A stretch of 64,000 nt of DNA from an uncultured Clostridia bacterium (GTDB lineage Bacteria; Bacillota; Clostridia; Oscillospirales; Ruminococcaceae), in assembly GCA_947629335.1 (NCBI GenBank), contig CANRDI010000006.1, forward strand, positions 1-64,000, read 5' to 3'. A program made the position numbers and the translations under genes. Below the pieces are notes generated by a model. That model searched no databases and had not been told where the DNA came from. It saw only the letters and a list, made by a program, of their open reading frames with translations. Below, piece after piece: positions 25,044 through 33,216 of this stretch. Numbering within the stretch: position 1 is the first letter of the stretch; each line of letters starts with the position of its first letter.

Positions 25044-25460
25044 ATGTATCGGGAATTGATTGCGGAGTTATCAAAGGAAAATCGGTTTGTGAAAATACAG
25101 CCGCCATGCTCTGAAACTGAAATCAAAAATGTCGAAAAAGAAACGGGATATGAGTTTCCAAGTGAGCTGAAAAATCTTCTGCGCGAATTAAACGGCGATA
25201 AATGGCTGTTGCTGTCAGCAAAAGAGATTGTCGAAAACGCAAAGTTGAACAGACAAATAAAAGAAGAGAACGAAGAATTTGCAAAAGATTTGGACAAGCT
25301 GATTTTCTTTGCCACAAACGGCTGCGGCGACTATTATTGCTACAACACCGAAATTGATGATAACGTAATTTATATCTGGGAGCATGAAGAATTTCGCCTG
25401 AAACCCATCGCCGCAAGCATAACAGAGCTTATCACAAGGTATTATCAAGATGAGATTTAG
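25044..25460 (+). CDS. SMI1/KNR4 family protein
   Basis: A 138-residue protein with the SMI1/KNR4 (SUKH) fold signature: PPCSETEIKNVEKETGYEFPSELKNLLRELNG near the N-terminus, then FFATNGCGDYYCYNT and IYIWEHEEFRLKPIAASITELITRYY. In bacteria such proteins are commonly immunity proteins against contact-dependent or polymorphic toxins. RBS AGAGGA is at 25032-25037. It lies 18 bp behind carB and 10 bp ahead of a duplicated gene pair. No toxin gene is present. An orphan immunity role is inferred from family habits. Confidence 0.82.
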   Translation: MYRELIAELSKENRFVKIQPPCSETEIKNVEKETGYEFPSELKNLLRELNGDKWLLLSAKEIVENAKLNRQIKEENEEFAKDLDKLIFFATNGCGDYYCYNTEIDDNVIYIWEHEEFRLKPIAASITELITRYYQDEI

Positions 25461-25470
25461 GAGGTAAAAA

Positions 25471-25935
25471 ATGAAACCTATTGAACAACTGAACAATTAT
25501 GACTCTATTTACATCGAGCTTTTCGGAAAGCGGAAAAAGGTTGAGGTTTTTTCCACGGGCGACAACCGGTTTGACGACACAGGACATTATAAACCTCGCA
25601 ATTTCGCGCTGTCCGAAAAGGAAATTGCCTGTCTTAACTGGTTTATCGAAAATGTTAAGATTGAGGATTATCGAAAGCAGATTGCTGAATATGTCAACGA
25701 CGAGTATGACAATATCGGCAGAAATAAACACGTCACCGAAGACCAAGTGGAAAAGGAAATCAAAATCCACGCTATTGCCGTTAATATCAGCAAAATAACC
25801 AAGTCGAAGGACGGCTTTGTTTATCCCGAAATCGGATTTTACGGCGACTGTAAAGCAAACGGCGACCAAGGAATTTGTATTGGTTTCAGGAATAAAAAGT
25901 TTTTGGGAATTGATATTCAGGCGTGGATATTATAA
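25471..25935 (+). CDS. Unknown protein, tandem copy A (DUF6985/DUF2004-like?)
   Basis: A 154-residue soluble protein. The C-terminal half (FVYPEIGFYGDCKANGDQG, then ICIGFRNKKFLGIDIQAW) resembles the DUF6985/DUF2004 beta-rich proteins found in toxin-immunity neighbourhoods. This is a guess from pattern, not a firm assignment. The N-terminal part contains ELFGKRKKVEVFSTGDN. It is preceded by TAGGAGGTAAAAA. The next gene is nearly identical (10 differences in 154 residues), showing recent duplication. Confidence 0.7.
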   Translation: MKPIEQLNNYDSIYIELFGKRKKVEVFSTGDNRFDDTGHYKPRNFALSEKEIACLNWFIENVKIEDYRKQIAEYVNDEYDNIGRNKHVTEDQVEKEIKIHAIAVNISKITKSKDGFVYPEIGFYGDCKANGDQGICIGFRNKKFLGIDIQAWIL

Positions 25936-25963
25936 CAGTATACAGTATTTTAGGAGGTAAAAA

Positions 25964-26428
25964 ATGAAACCGATTGAACAGCTTAACAACGAGGAATCTA
26001 TTTACATCGAACTTTTCGGAAAGCGGAAAAAGGTTGAAGTTTTTTCCACGGGCGACAACCAGTTTGACGAGACAGGACATTATAAACCTCGCAATTTCGC
26101 GCTGTCCGAAAAAGAAATTGCCTGCCTTAACTGGTTTATTGAGAATGTGAAAATCGAGGATTACAGAAAGCAGATTGCCGAATATGTCAATGACGCATAC
26201 GACAATGTAGGCAGAAATAAACATGTCACTGAGGAGCAGGTTGAAAAGGAAATCAAAATCTTCGCTATCGCCGTCAATATCAGCAAAATAACTCAGTCGA
26301 AGGACGGCTTTGTTTATCCCGAAATCGGATTTTACGGCGACTGTAAAGCAAACGGCGACCAAGGAATTTGTATCGGTTTCAGAGATAAAAAGTTTTTGGG
26401 AATTGATATTCAGGCGTGGATATTGTAA
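25964..26428 (+). CDS. Unknown protein, tandem copy B
   Basis: A 154-residue near-copy of the protein at 25471. It differs at ten positions, several of them charge changes near the N-terminus (residues 10-11) and in the middle (residues 78-100). The ribosome site region is also copied, so the duplicated unit is the gene plus its leader of about 490 bp. Divergence is mostly at exposed-looking positions, as expected if two related toxins are to be recognised, but this is inference. A strong terminator follows. Confidence 0.7.
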   Translation: MKPIEQLNNEESIYIELFGKRKKVEVFSTGDNQFDETGHYKPRNFALSEKEIACLNWFIENVKIEDYRKQIAEYVNDAYDNVGRNKHVTEEQVEKEIKIFAIAVNISKITQSKDGFVYPEIGFYGDCKANGDQGICIGFRDKKFLGIDIQAWIL

Positions 26429-26464
26429 CAAGAACTCAAAGAATTACTTGCAGCTGAATTTTTA

Positions 26465-26494
26465 CCCCCTTTTCTGAACGGAAAAGGGGGTTTT
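26465..26494. terminator. Strong bidirectional terminator
   Basis: CCCCCTTTTC pairs with GGAAAAGGGGG around a short loop, with TTTT on the plus side and an A-run (Ts on the minus strand) on the other. It closes the immunity-like genes and probably also backs up termination of upp. Confidence 0.9.
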
Positions 26495-26519
26495 AAACAA
26501 ACGAGCTTTCTAAAAGCTC
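26493..26519 (-). terminator. Terminator of the upp operon
   Basis: On the minus strand, GAGCTTT pairs with AAAGCTC (plus-strand positions 26503-26509 and 26513-26519), followed by GTTTGTTT. It lies just after the upp stop codon. Confidence 0.7.
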
Positions 26520-26531
26520 CGTTTAATTTTT

Positions 26532-27167
26532 TTACTTTGTTCCGAAAAGTCTGTCAGAACCGTCGCCAATGCCGGGGATAATGTACAATTCTTCGTTAAG
26601 CCCCTTGTCTATAGCGCCCGTAAATATTTCAATATCAGGGAACTTTTCGTGGAAAGCGCTTATTCCCTCAGGACAAGCCAAAAGGCACATAAACTTTATG
26701 TTCTGCGCACCCGCTTCCTTTACTATTTCGACAGTCTTGATAGCTGAAACGCCTGTCGCAAGCATAAGATCCATTATAATGACCTCGCGGTTCGCAATGT
26801 CAAACGGCAATTTGCAGTAATACTCGGTCGCGGTATTGTTATGCATTTTGTCGCGGTAAATTCCGACGTGTCCTACCTTTGCCGCAGGAACAAGCGCCAA
26901 AGCACCGTCTACCATTCCCAGACCCGCTCTCATAATAGGAACAAACGCAACCTTTCTTCCGCTTATTATCTTTGCGTCAGCAAGCGCGAGGGGCGTTTCT
27001 ATCCTAACATCCTTCAGCGGAAGATCGCGCGTCGCTTCATAGCAGATAAACATCGAAATTTCATTTACAAGCTCGCGGAACTCCTTTGAGCCTGTGTTTT
27101 TGTCACGCAAAAGCGAGAGCTTATGCTGAACAAGCGGGTGGTCGCAGAGTACAAGATTGTTTTCCAT
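26532..27167 (-). CDS. upp: Uracil phosphoribosyltransferase
   Basis: A 211-residue enzyme, the usual length, converting uracil and PRPP to UMP (pyrimidine salvage). Recognisable parts are VAFVPIMRAGLGMVDGAL, the PRPP loop VIIMDLMLATGVSAIKTVE, and the uracil-binding C-terminus with IPGIGDGSDRLFGT. RBS GGAGG lies in the end of rpiB and the start codon follows the rpiB stop directly. It is last in the operon fhs-tsaE-tsaB-rpiB-upp. Confidence 0.97.
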   Translation of the reverse strand: MENNLVLCDHPLVQHKLSLLRDKNTGSKEFRELVNEISMFICYEATRDLPLKDVRIETPLALADAKIISGRKVAFVPIMRAGLGMVDGALALVPAAKVGHVGIYRDKMHNNTATEYYCKLPFDIANREVIIMDLMLATGVSAIKTVEIVKEAGAQNIKFMCLLACPEGISAFHEKFPDIEIFTGAIDKGLNEELYIIPGIGDGSDRLFGTK

Positions 27168-27602
27168 TTATTTATCCTCCAATTTCATTATTTTTTCAAC
27201 TCTCGCCGAATGTCTTCCGCCTTCAAAATCCGTGTCAAGGAAAATATCGACAAGTTCAAGCGCAAGTCCCGCGCCCAATACCCTGCCGCCAAGGCAAAGC
27301 ACGTTTGCGTCGTTGTGCAGGCGGGTGTATTTCGCCGAATACCAGTCCGAGCAGACCGCCGCGCGTATGCCTTTAATTTTGTTTGCGGCAATTGACATTC
27401 CTATTCCCGTTCCGCAGACTAAAATCCCCTTGTCGCATTCGCCGCTCGTCAGCTTTTTGCAGGTCGCTTCGGCAACGTCGGGATAATCGACCTTCTCGCC
27501 GTTGCAGCCGCAATCGATAAATTCAACGTTTCTTTCCCTTAAATGCTCGATAATTGCGAGCTTCAAGTCATAGCCTCCGTGGTCACAGCCTATAGCTATC
27601 AT
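27168..27602 (-). CDS. rpiB: Ribose 5-phosphate isomerase B
   Basis: A 144-residue RpiB/LacAB-family isomerase interconverting ribose 5-phosphate and ribulose 5-phosphate. The pattern IAIGCDHGGYDLKLAIIEHL, GILVCGTGIGMSIAANKIKGIRAA and HNDANVLCLGGRVLG is canonical, including the catalytic Cys in VCGTG. The start overlaps the tsaB stop (ATGA). It is followed without a gap by upp, a sensible pairing because ribose phosphate feeds PRPP. Confidence 0.95.
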   Translation of the reverse strand: MIAIGCDHGGYDLKLAIIEHLRERNVEFIDCGCNGEKVDYPDVAEATCKKLTSGECDKGILVCGTGIGMSIAANKIKGIRAAVCSDWYSAKYTRLHNDANVLCLGGRVLGAGLALELVDIFLDTDFEGGRHSARVEKIMKLEDK

Positions 27603-28285
27603 ATCTTTTCCTCCCGTTCTCTGTTTAGTTTTTCTCGCTCTGCCTGTGACAATCTCAGATAACTCGGCATAAGCGCCGCAGGATCTATCGCCGCTTTATC
27701 CCATGCCGCAAGACATACGCCGATTCCCCGCTGATAACGTAAAACAAGCGGCGAAAGCTCATATTTTTTCTCGGTAAATTCATACGCCAGAACCGCGCCG
27801 TCGCCCGCGAAAATTATGCGTCCGCTTATATCTTTAAGTTTCTCTGATAAATCGGCGAGCTTTATCGCCCTGTCCTCGCAAAGCCGCGTTATAACGCCGT
27901 TTTCCGACTTAAAGAGCGCGTTGTACACCTGACTTAGCCGAGCGTCCATACATGAGCAGATAATGCCGTCAACTCCGATAAAATTGTACGCAATTGCCTC
28001 AAGAGTTGAAATAGGCACAACGGATATCTTCGCGCCGAAAGCCATTCCCTTTACGCAGGAAATACTTATCCTCAGTCCCGTAAACGACCCCGGACCGTTT
28101 GTCACGGCTATCCTGTCAACATCAGCCAACGAAAGCTCCGCGTCTTTAAGCATATCTTCTATCATAGGCAGGAGAGTTTCCGAATGTGTATGGCGCGTGT
28201 TCAAAAACTGCTCAGCTATTATCTTTTCACCGTCATAAAGCGCGCACCCGGCTGTTATCGCAGAGCTGTCAATTCCTAAAATCAT
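27599..28285 (-). CDS. tsaB: tRNA threonylcarbamoyladenosine biosynthesis protein TsaB
   Basis: A 228-residue ASKHA-fold protein, partner of TsaD in forming t6A37 on ANN-decoding tRNAs. The N-terminus MILGIDSSAITAGCALYDG and NGPGSFTGLRISISCVKGMAFG are diagnostic. The start at 28285 follows GGAGGAT; the longer frame upstream lacks a ribosome site. It overlaps tsaE by 17 bases. TsaD is not in this window. Confidence 0.95.
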   Translation of the reverse strand: MILGIDSSAITAGCALYDGEKIIAEQFLNTRHTHSETLLPMIEDMLKDAELSLADVDRIAVTNGPGSFTGLRISISCVKGMAFGAKISVVPISTLEAIAYNFIGVDGIICSCMDARLSQVYNALFKSENGVITRLCEDRAIKLADLSEKLKDISGRIIFAGDGAVLAYEFTEKKYELSPLVLRYQRGIGVCLAAWDKAAIDPAALMPSYLRLSQAEREKLNREREEKI

Positions 28286-28694
28286 ATAATATCCTCCGCT
28301 CGTTTTCCGATAGCTTTTCAATCCGCACCTTTACGACATTTTCAAGTTCGTTTTCAAGCTCAGGGATATTCTCGCTCCATTCTGCGGCTATTATCCCGCC
28401 TCGGTCAAGATAATCAAAAAAACCTATCGCGTATAAATCGTCCACGCTGTTTATCCTGTACAGATCGAAATGGAACAGCGGAATACTGCCGCTGTATTCA
28501 TTTACAAGCGCAAACGTCGGGCTTGTAACAGTTTCTGTTATGCCGAGCGCGCTTGCTATGCCCTTTGTAAAGGTGGTCTTCCCTGCTCCCAAATCGCCCT
28601 CGTAGAGAAGTATATCTCCCGCTTTAAGCGTTTTTGCAAGCTTTTGCGCAAATTTTTCGGTTTCCTCGGCGCTGTGAGAAATAAACTCGTTCAT
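28269..28694 (-). CDS. tsaE: tRNA threonylcarbamoyladenosine biosynthesis ATPase TsaE
   Basis: A 141-residue ATPase that drives the TsaB-TsaD-TsaE complex. Walker A is GDLGAGKTTFTKGIA, followed by TSPTFALVNEYSG and the FHFDLYRI segment typical of the family. The start overlaps the fhs stop (ATGA), so the genes are translationally coupled in the same operon. Confidence 0.95.
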   Translation of the reverse strand: MNEFISHSAEETEKFAQKLAKTLKAGDILLYEGDLGAGKTTFTKGIASALGITETVTSPTFALVNEYSGSIPLFHFDLYRINSVDDLYAIGFFDYLDRGGIIAAEWSENIPELENELENVVKVRIEKLSENERRILYDFRN

Positions 28695-30364
28695 CAGAAA
28701 AGTCCCGTAATAACGCCGTTTTCGTCAATATCAATATTATTTGCCGCAGGGATTTTCGGAAGTCCCGGCATTGTCATAATATCGCCCGTGTATGCTACGA
28801 CAAATCCTGCGCCGTTGCTTGAACGGACATCGCTTACGGTTATCTTGAAGTTTTCGGGTTTTCCGAGCTTTGTCGGGTCGTCCGAAAGCGAATACTGCGT
28901 TTTTGCTACGCAAACAGGAACTTTGTCAAGTCCGAGGCTCTCTATCTGCGCAATAGCCTTTTCAGCCGCTGCCGTGTAAACAACTCCATCTGCGCGGTAA
29001 ATCTCGCGCGCAATAATATCAAGTTTTTCCTTTATCGACAGTTTTTCATCATAAAGCGGAGCAAAATTGCTCTTTTGAGTTTCAATAGCACTTACGACAG
29101 CATTCGCAAGCTCAATCGCTCCTTCGCCGCCTTTTAAGAATACATCCGAAAACGCACATTTAGCACCTTTCTTCGCGCAATAATCGCGCACAAACGCAAT
29201 TTCCGCGTCGGTATCTGTTGAAAAGTGATTTATTGCAACAACTACGGGAACGCCGTATTTTCCCATATTTTCGATGTGGACGCCGAGGTTTACAATTCCC
29301 TTTTCAAGAGCTTCGAGATTTTCTTTTGTGAGGTCGGGCTTTAAAACGCCGCCGTTGTATTTAAGCGCGCGGATAGTTGCCACAAGCACGATACAATCAG
29401 GCTTTAACCCCGCAAATCTGCATTTTATATCAAGGAATTTTTCCGCGCCGAGGTCAGAACCGAAACCTGCTTCGGTTATCGTATAATCAGAGAGTTTAAG
29501 AGCTAATTTTGTTGCTCTAATTGAATTGCAGCCGTGTGCGATATTTGCAAACGGTCCGCCGTGAATTATCGCAGGATTGTTTTCGAGCGTCTGCACAAGG
29601 TTCGGATTTATCGCGTCCTTTAAAAGAACCGTCATTGCTCCGACTGCCTTTAAATCGCGCGCGAAAACAGGCTTGTTGTCATAAGTATACGCGACAAGTA
29701 TATTTCCGAGGCGCTTTTTAAGGTCGGTCAAGTCCGCCGCAAGACAAAGAATTGCCATAATCTCACTCGCAACGGTTATCTGGAAATGATCTTCTCTTGG
29801 AACGCCGTTCGTCTTTCCTCCAAGACCGACAATGCAGTTTCTCAGCGCACGGTCGTTCATATCAAGACAGCGCTTTAAAAGTATCCTGCGCGGGTCGATA
29901 TTAAGCTCGTTTCCCTGCTGGATATGATTGTCGATCATTGCGCAGAGAAGGTTGTTCGCGGCGGTTATGGCGTGCATATCTCCCGTAAAATGCAGGTTTA
30001 TGTCGTCCATAGGAACGACCTGTGAATAACCGCCTCCCGCAGCGCCTCCCTTAACGCCGAAAACAGGTCCGAGCGACGGCTCTCTCAGCGCAAGACAAGC
30101 CCTCTTTCCTATCTTATTCATTCCCTCGCAAAGTCCGACAGAAGTTGTAGTTTTGCCCTCTCCCGCAGGAGTTGGGTTTATCGCCGTAACAAGTATCAGC
30201 TTTCCGTCGAGATTTGCCGAAACGCGGTCGAAAAGTTTTTGAGAGAGTTTTGCCTTGTAGTGTCCGTAGGGCTCAAGCTCTTCTTCGGTTATTCCGAGCT
30301 TTTTCGCTATCTCGCTTATCTTCAGCATCTTCGCGCCCTGTGCAATTTCAATATCGCTTAACAT
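28694..30364 (-). CDS. fhs: Formate-tetrahydrofolate ligase
   Basis: A 556-residue enzyme making 10-formyl-tetrahydrofolate from formate, THF and ATP. It serves one-carbon metabolism and the methyl branch of the Wood-Ljungdahl pathway. The P-loop is [15 protein letters not shown]. Other family segments are [22 protein letters not shown] and [18 protein letters not shown]. The start at 30364 is chosen over the in-frame ATG at 30406 because AAGGAGAC lies just upstream. It heads the operon that continues into tsaE, tsaB, rpiB and upp. No other Wood-Ljungdahl genes are visible. Confidence 0.97.
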   Translation of the reverse strand: MLSDIEIAQGAKMLKISEIAKKLGITEEELEPYGHYKAKLSQKLFDRVSANLDGKLILVTAINPTPAGEGKTTTSVGLCEGMNKIGKRACLALREPSLGPVFGVKGGAAGGGYSQVVPMDDINLHFTGDMHAITAANNLLCAMIDNHIQQGNELNIDPRRILLKRCLDMNDRALRNCIVGLGGKTNGVPREDHFQITVASEIMAILCLAADLTDLKKRLGNILVAYTYDNKPVFARDLKAVGAMTVLLKDAINPNLVQTLENNPAIIHGGPFANIAHGCNSIRATKLALKLSDYTITEAGFGSDLGAEKFLDIKCRFAGLKPDCIVLVATIRALKYNGGVLKPDLTKENLEALEKGIVNLGVHIENMGKYGVPVVVAINHFSTDTDAEIAFVRDYCAKKGAKCAFSDVFLKGGEGAIELANAVVSAIETQKSNFAPLYDEKLSIKEKLDIIAREIYRADGVVYTAAAEKAIAQIESLGLDKVPVCVAKTQYSLSDDPTKLGKPENFKITVSDVRSSNGAGFVVAYTGDIMTMPGLPKIPAANNIDIDENGVITGLF

Positions 30365-30430
30365 AAAATTGTCTCCTTCTTTCTTGTCAATCTTATAAAA
30401 CCACATTTAATCCAGCCCGAAACTCAGTTT

Positions 30431-32647
30431 TCATTCAAGTTTCATCTGCTCAAAACCGCCCAAAATGCCCGCTTGTGGAATAGTTTTTATCCTATAATTT
30501 TCTGCATTTTCAAGCTCAATACTGTCTGCTCTGTACGCTCCCGAAAGCTCCGCTTTCGTAAGCCGCATTACCTGTACGCCCTGTGTGTCGCGGGTCGTTT
30601 TGGCGAGGACAAGCGCAGTGTTGAACAGAATGGTCTTGCCCGCCGTTGACTGTAGAATAAAGTCCGCGTCGCCGTTTATAACAAACATTGCCGCGACCTC
30701 GCTCAGTCCCGAAAAAGCATTTGAAAGTTTTTTGCGCTTCGTTTTCGTTTCATAGCTCGAAAGCGGGATTTTCGCGCATTTTCCGTTTTTAAAGAATATC
30801 ACGAGCGTTTCGCTGTAATTTTCCGTGACCGCCATAAATATCGGCGTTTCGCCCTCGTCCATTCCGAGCTTTGCGGGAATATAATCGCCCATTACGCTCG
30901 CTTTTGTTTCGGGAAAATCCGCACACCGCGACTTGTAGCACTGAAACTTGTTTGTAAAAAACAGCAGATCGGAATTGCTCGAAACCTCGGCGCTTATAAC
31001 TACCTCGTCGTTTTCTTTCAGCTTCTGCTCGCTGCTCATTCTTAGGGACTTCGGTGTTATCTGCTTGAAATATCCCTCGCGCGTAAAGAACACGTTTAAC
31101 GGATAACCCTCAGGCTTTTCCTCGACTATCTCCTCTTCTTCCGAAACATCATAAAGGAACATCGTTCTGCGAGGCTGTGAATATTTTTTTATAATATCCT
31201 CAAGTTCTTCGATTATCACCTTGTCGATTTTCTTCGGGCTGTTTAAAATGTCCTCCATTTCGGCTATCTCATTTTGAAGCGACTCGGTTTCCTCGGTTCG
31301 TTTCAGAATATACTCGCGGTTTATGTGCCTTAACTTTATTTCCGCGACATATTCCGCCTGTAACTCGTCGATCCCGAAGCCTATCATCAGATTTGGAACG
31401 ACCTCTGCTTCTTCCTCGGTTTCGCGGATAAGTTTAATTGCATAATCAATGTCGAGCAAGATTTTCTTTAATCCCAAAAGCAGATGCAGCTTTTCCTTCT
31501 TTTTCGCAACATCAAAATATATTCTCCGCTTTACGCACTGTCTTCTGAACTCTGTCCATTCGCTTATTATCTCGTAAACGCCCATGACCTTCGGCGTTCC
31601 CGCGATAAGCACATTAAAGTTACAATTGAAATTCTCCTGAAGCGGCGTAAGTCTGAACAGCTTCTGCATGACTGCCTCAGGCTCACAGCCCTTTTTCAGA
31701 TCGAATGTAAGTCTTAATCCGTTAAGATCTATTTCATCTCTTGCGTCGGAGATCTCCCGTATCTTTCCTTCTTTTACAAGCTCGACTACCTTGTCGATTA
31801 TCGCTTCTACCGTTGTTGTCGGAGGGATCTGAGTTACTTCTATACAGCGGTTTTCCTTATCGAAATTATAAACCGCGCGGACTTTTACTGCCCCGATGCC
31901 CGTGTTATAGATCCTGCGCATTTCGTCTTCATCATAAACTATAAGCCCGCCGCCTGGGAAATCGGGTCCTTTCAGCGTTGAAAGAGCGTCATGCTGAGGA
32001 TTTTTTATAAGAGCTATCGTTGTTTCACAGACTTCTTTCAAATTGAAAGAGCAGATATTGCTCGCCATTGAAACCGCAAGTCCGAAGTTAGAGTTTACAA
32101 GAACAGACGGAAATCTCACGGGGAAAAGTGTCGGCTCGGTGGTGGAGTTGTCGTAATTCGGCACCATATCCACGGCGTCCTTGTCTATTTCGGCGAAAAG
32201 TTCGGCGCTTATCGGCTCTAACTTCGCCTCGGTGTAACGGGACGCGGCGTATGCCATATCGCGTGAATACGCCTTGCCGAAGTTTCCCTTGCTGTCGACA
32301 TACGGGTGTAAAAGCGCCTCGTTTGAGCGCGCCAGTCTTACCATTGTTTCGTAAATTGCCGCGTCGCCGTGAGGATTAAGGTGCATGGTCTGCCCGACGA
32401 TATTGGCGGATTTTGTTCTCGCGCCGTTTAGAAGTCCCATCTGGTACATCGTGTAGAGGAGCTTTCTGTGAGAGGGCTTAAATCCGTCAATTTCGGGCAA
32501 TGCCCTCGACACGATAACGCTCATTGCATATGGCATATAATTTTCTTCGAGCGTGGTCACAATATCTGTTTCAACAACCTTGCCCGAACCTTCTATATAT
32601 GCCGAAACCGTTTGCTTCTGCGGTTTTTTAGTTTCTTTTTTCTTCAA
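30431..32647 (-). CDS. Type IIA DNA topoisomerase subunit A (GyrA/ParC-like)
   Basis: A 738-residue DNA-cleaving subunit. The catalytic Tyr138 lies in AASRYTEAKL, and the breakage-reunion domain is complete. The C-terminal region is shorter than in GyrA and has no clear GyrA box, so it resembles ParC. In the quinolone region the sequence is HGDAAIYE: Ala96 and Glu100 stand where E. coli GyrA has Ser83 and Asp87. The start is TTG, overlapping the stop of the upstream kinase gene (TTGA), with GAGG ten bases before. Together with the ATPase subunit at 33217 it forms an extra topoisomerase of the sort seen in Clostridia beside standard gyrase. Confidence 0.88.
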   Translation of the reverse strand: MKKKETKKPQKQTVSAYIEGSGKVVETDIVTTLEENYMPYAMSVIVSRALPEIDGFKPSHRKLLYTMYQMGLLNGARTKSANIVGQTMHLNPHGDAAIYETMVRLARSNEALLHPYVDSKGNFGKAYSRDMAYAASRYTEAKLEPISAELFAEIDKDAVDMVPNYDNSTTEPTLFPVRFPSVLVNSNFGLAVSMASNICSFNLKEVCETTIALIKNPQHDALSTLKGPDFPGGGLIVYDEDEMRRIYNTGIGAVKVRAVYNFDKENRCIEVTQIPPTTTVEAIIDKVVELVKEGKIREISDARDEIDLNGLRLTFDLKKGCEPEAVMQKLFRLTPLQENFNCNFNVLIAGTPKVMGVYEIISEWTEFRRQCVKRRIYFDVAKKKEKLHLLLGLKKILLDIDYAIKLIRETEEEAEVVPNLMIGFGIDELQAEYVAEIKLRHINREYILKRTEETESLQNEIAEMEDILNSPKKIDKVIIEELEDIIKKYSQPRRTMFLYDVSEEEEIVEEKPEGYPLNVFFTREGYFKQITPKSLRMSSEQKLKENDEVVISAEVSSNSDLLFFTNKFQCYKSRCADFPETKASVMGDYIPAKLGMDEGETPIFMAVTENYSETLVIFFKNGKCAKIPLSSYETKTKRKKLSNAFSGLSEVAAMFVINGDADFILQSTAGKTILFNTALVLAKTTRDTQGVQVMRLTKAELSGAYRADSIELENAENYRIKTIPQAGILGGFEQMKLE

Positions 32648-33204
32648 TTTTTCATAACCTCAATTAATTTTGTCAGCCATTCAGGCTTATGCTCGCCGAC
32701 TGTCCGTAAATACCCGTTTTTGTACTCTGCAACTTTGATATATCCGTTTTCGTTGTCATAAAAATGAGCTTCGTTGCAATAAGGCAGAACCTTCACCACG
32801 TCCGAAAACCTGTTTTCAAAGCGTCTGTAAACATCCGCGGCGGGAATATCGTGTCCTCCCTTTTTCACGCGGTTTGCAATTCTCGCAAGGCTTTCTTCCG
32901 CAGAGCTTACGGCAATATAATACAGACGCACAAAATAGTTTTTCTGAGCGGCAGCCTTTATTGTCCTTAAAGTTTTATTTCCCGAAAGCGTTGTTTCCTG
33001 TGAAAAATTTATTTCCTTTTCAAGACAATCCGAAATCATTTTAACGGCGGCTTTTCCGCCTTTTACTTTATCTCCGCCAAACTGTAGATTTATCTTGTCC
33101 GCATCAACTATTATGCCCAAATCGTCCCGCTGTTCGGTAAGGCAGCCGATAAAACTGCTTTTGCCTGTTCCGTTTACGCCGCCTATTACAGTATAAGTTT
33201 TCAT
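32644..33204 (-). CDS. Zeta-toxin-like P-loop kinase
   Basis: A 186-residue P-loop protein. Walker A is GGVNGTGKSS (residues 8-17), then IIVDADKINLQFGGD (acidic base region), FSQETTLSGNKT, and the RRFENRF segment typical of zeta/PezT-like UDP-sugar kinases and related small-molecule kinases. No epsilon-type antitoxin gene is adjacent. It sits between the two topoisomerase subunit genes, 12 bp after the ATPase subunit and overlapping the start of subunit A. It is therefore expressed with them and unlikely to be a simple toxin. Substrate is unknown. Confidence 0.8.
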   Translation of the reverse strand: MKTYTVIGGVNGTGKSSFIGCLTEQRDDLGIIVDADKINLQFGGDKVKGGKAAVKMISDCLEKEINFSQETTLSGNKTLRTIKAAAQKNYFVRLYYIAVSSAEESLARIANRVKKGGHDIPAADVYRRFENRFSDVVKVLPYCNEAHFYDNENGYIKVAEYKNGYLRTVGEHKPEWLTKLIEVMKN

Positions 33205-33216
33205 TTACGCTCCTGT

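Noticed and set aside
25471..26428. Assembly artefact instead of real duplication
   Set aside because: The copies differ at ten residues and at many silent sites and have different spacer DNA, so they are distinct genes.
32644..33204. Zeta/epsilon toxin-antitoxin pair
   Set aside because: There is no antitoxin gene. The kinase is embedded in and translationally coupled to a topoisomerase operon.
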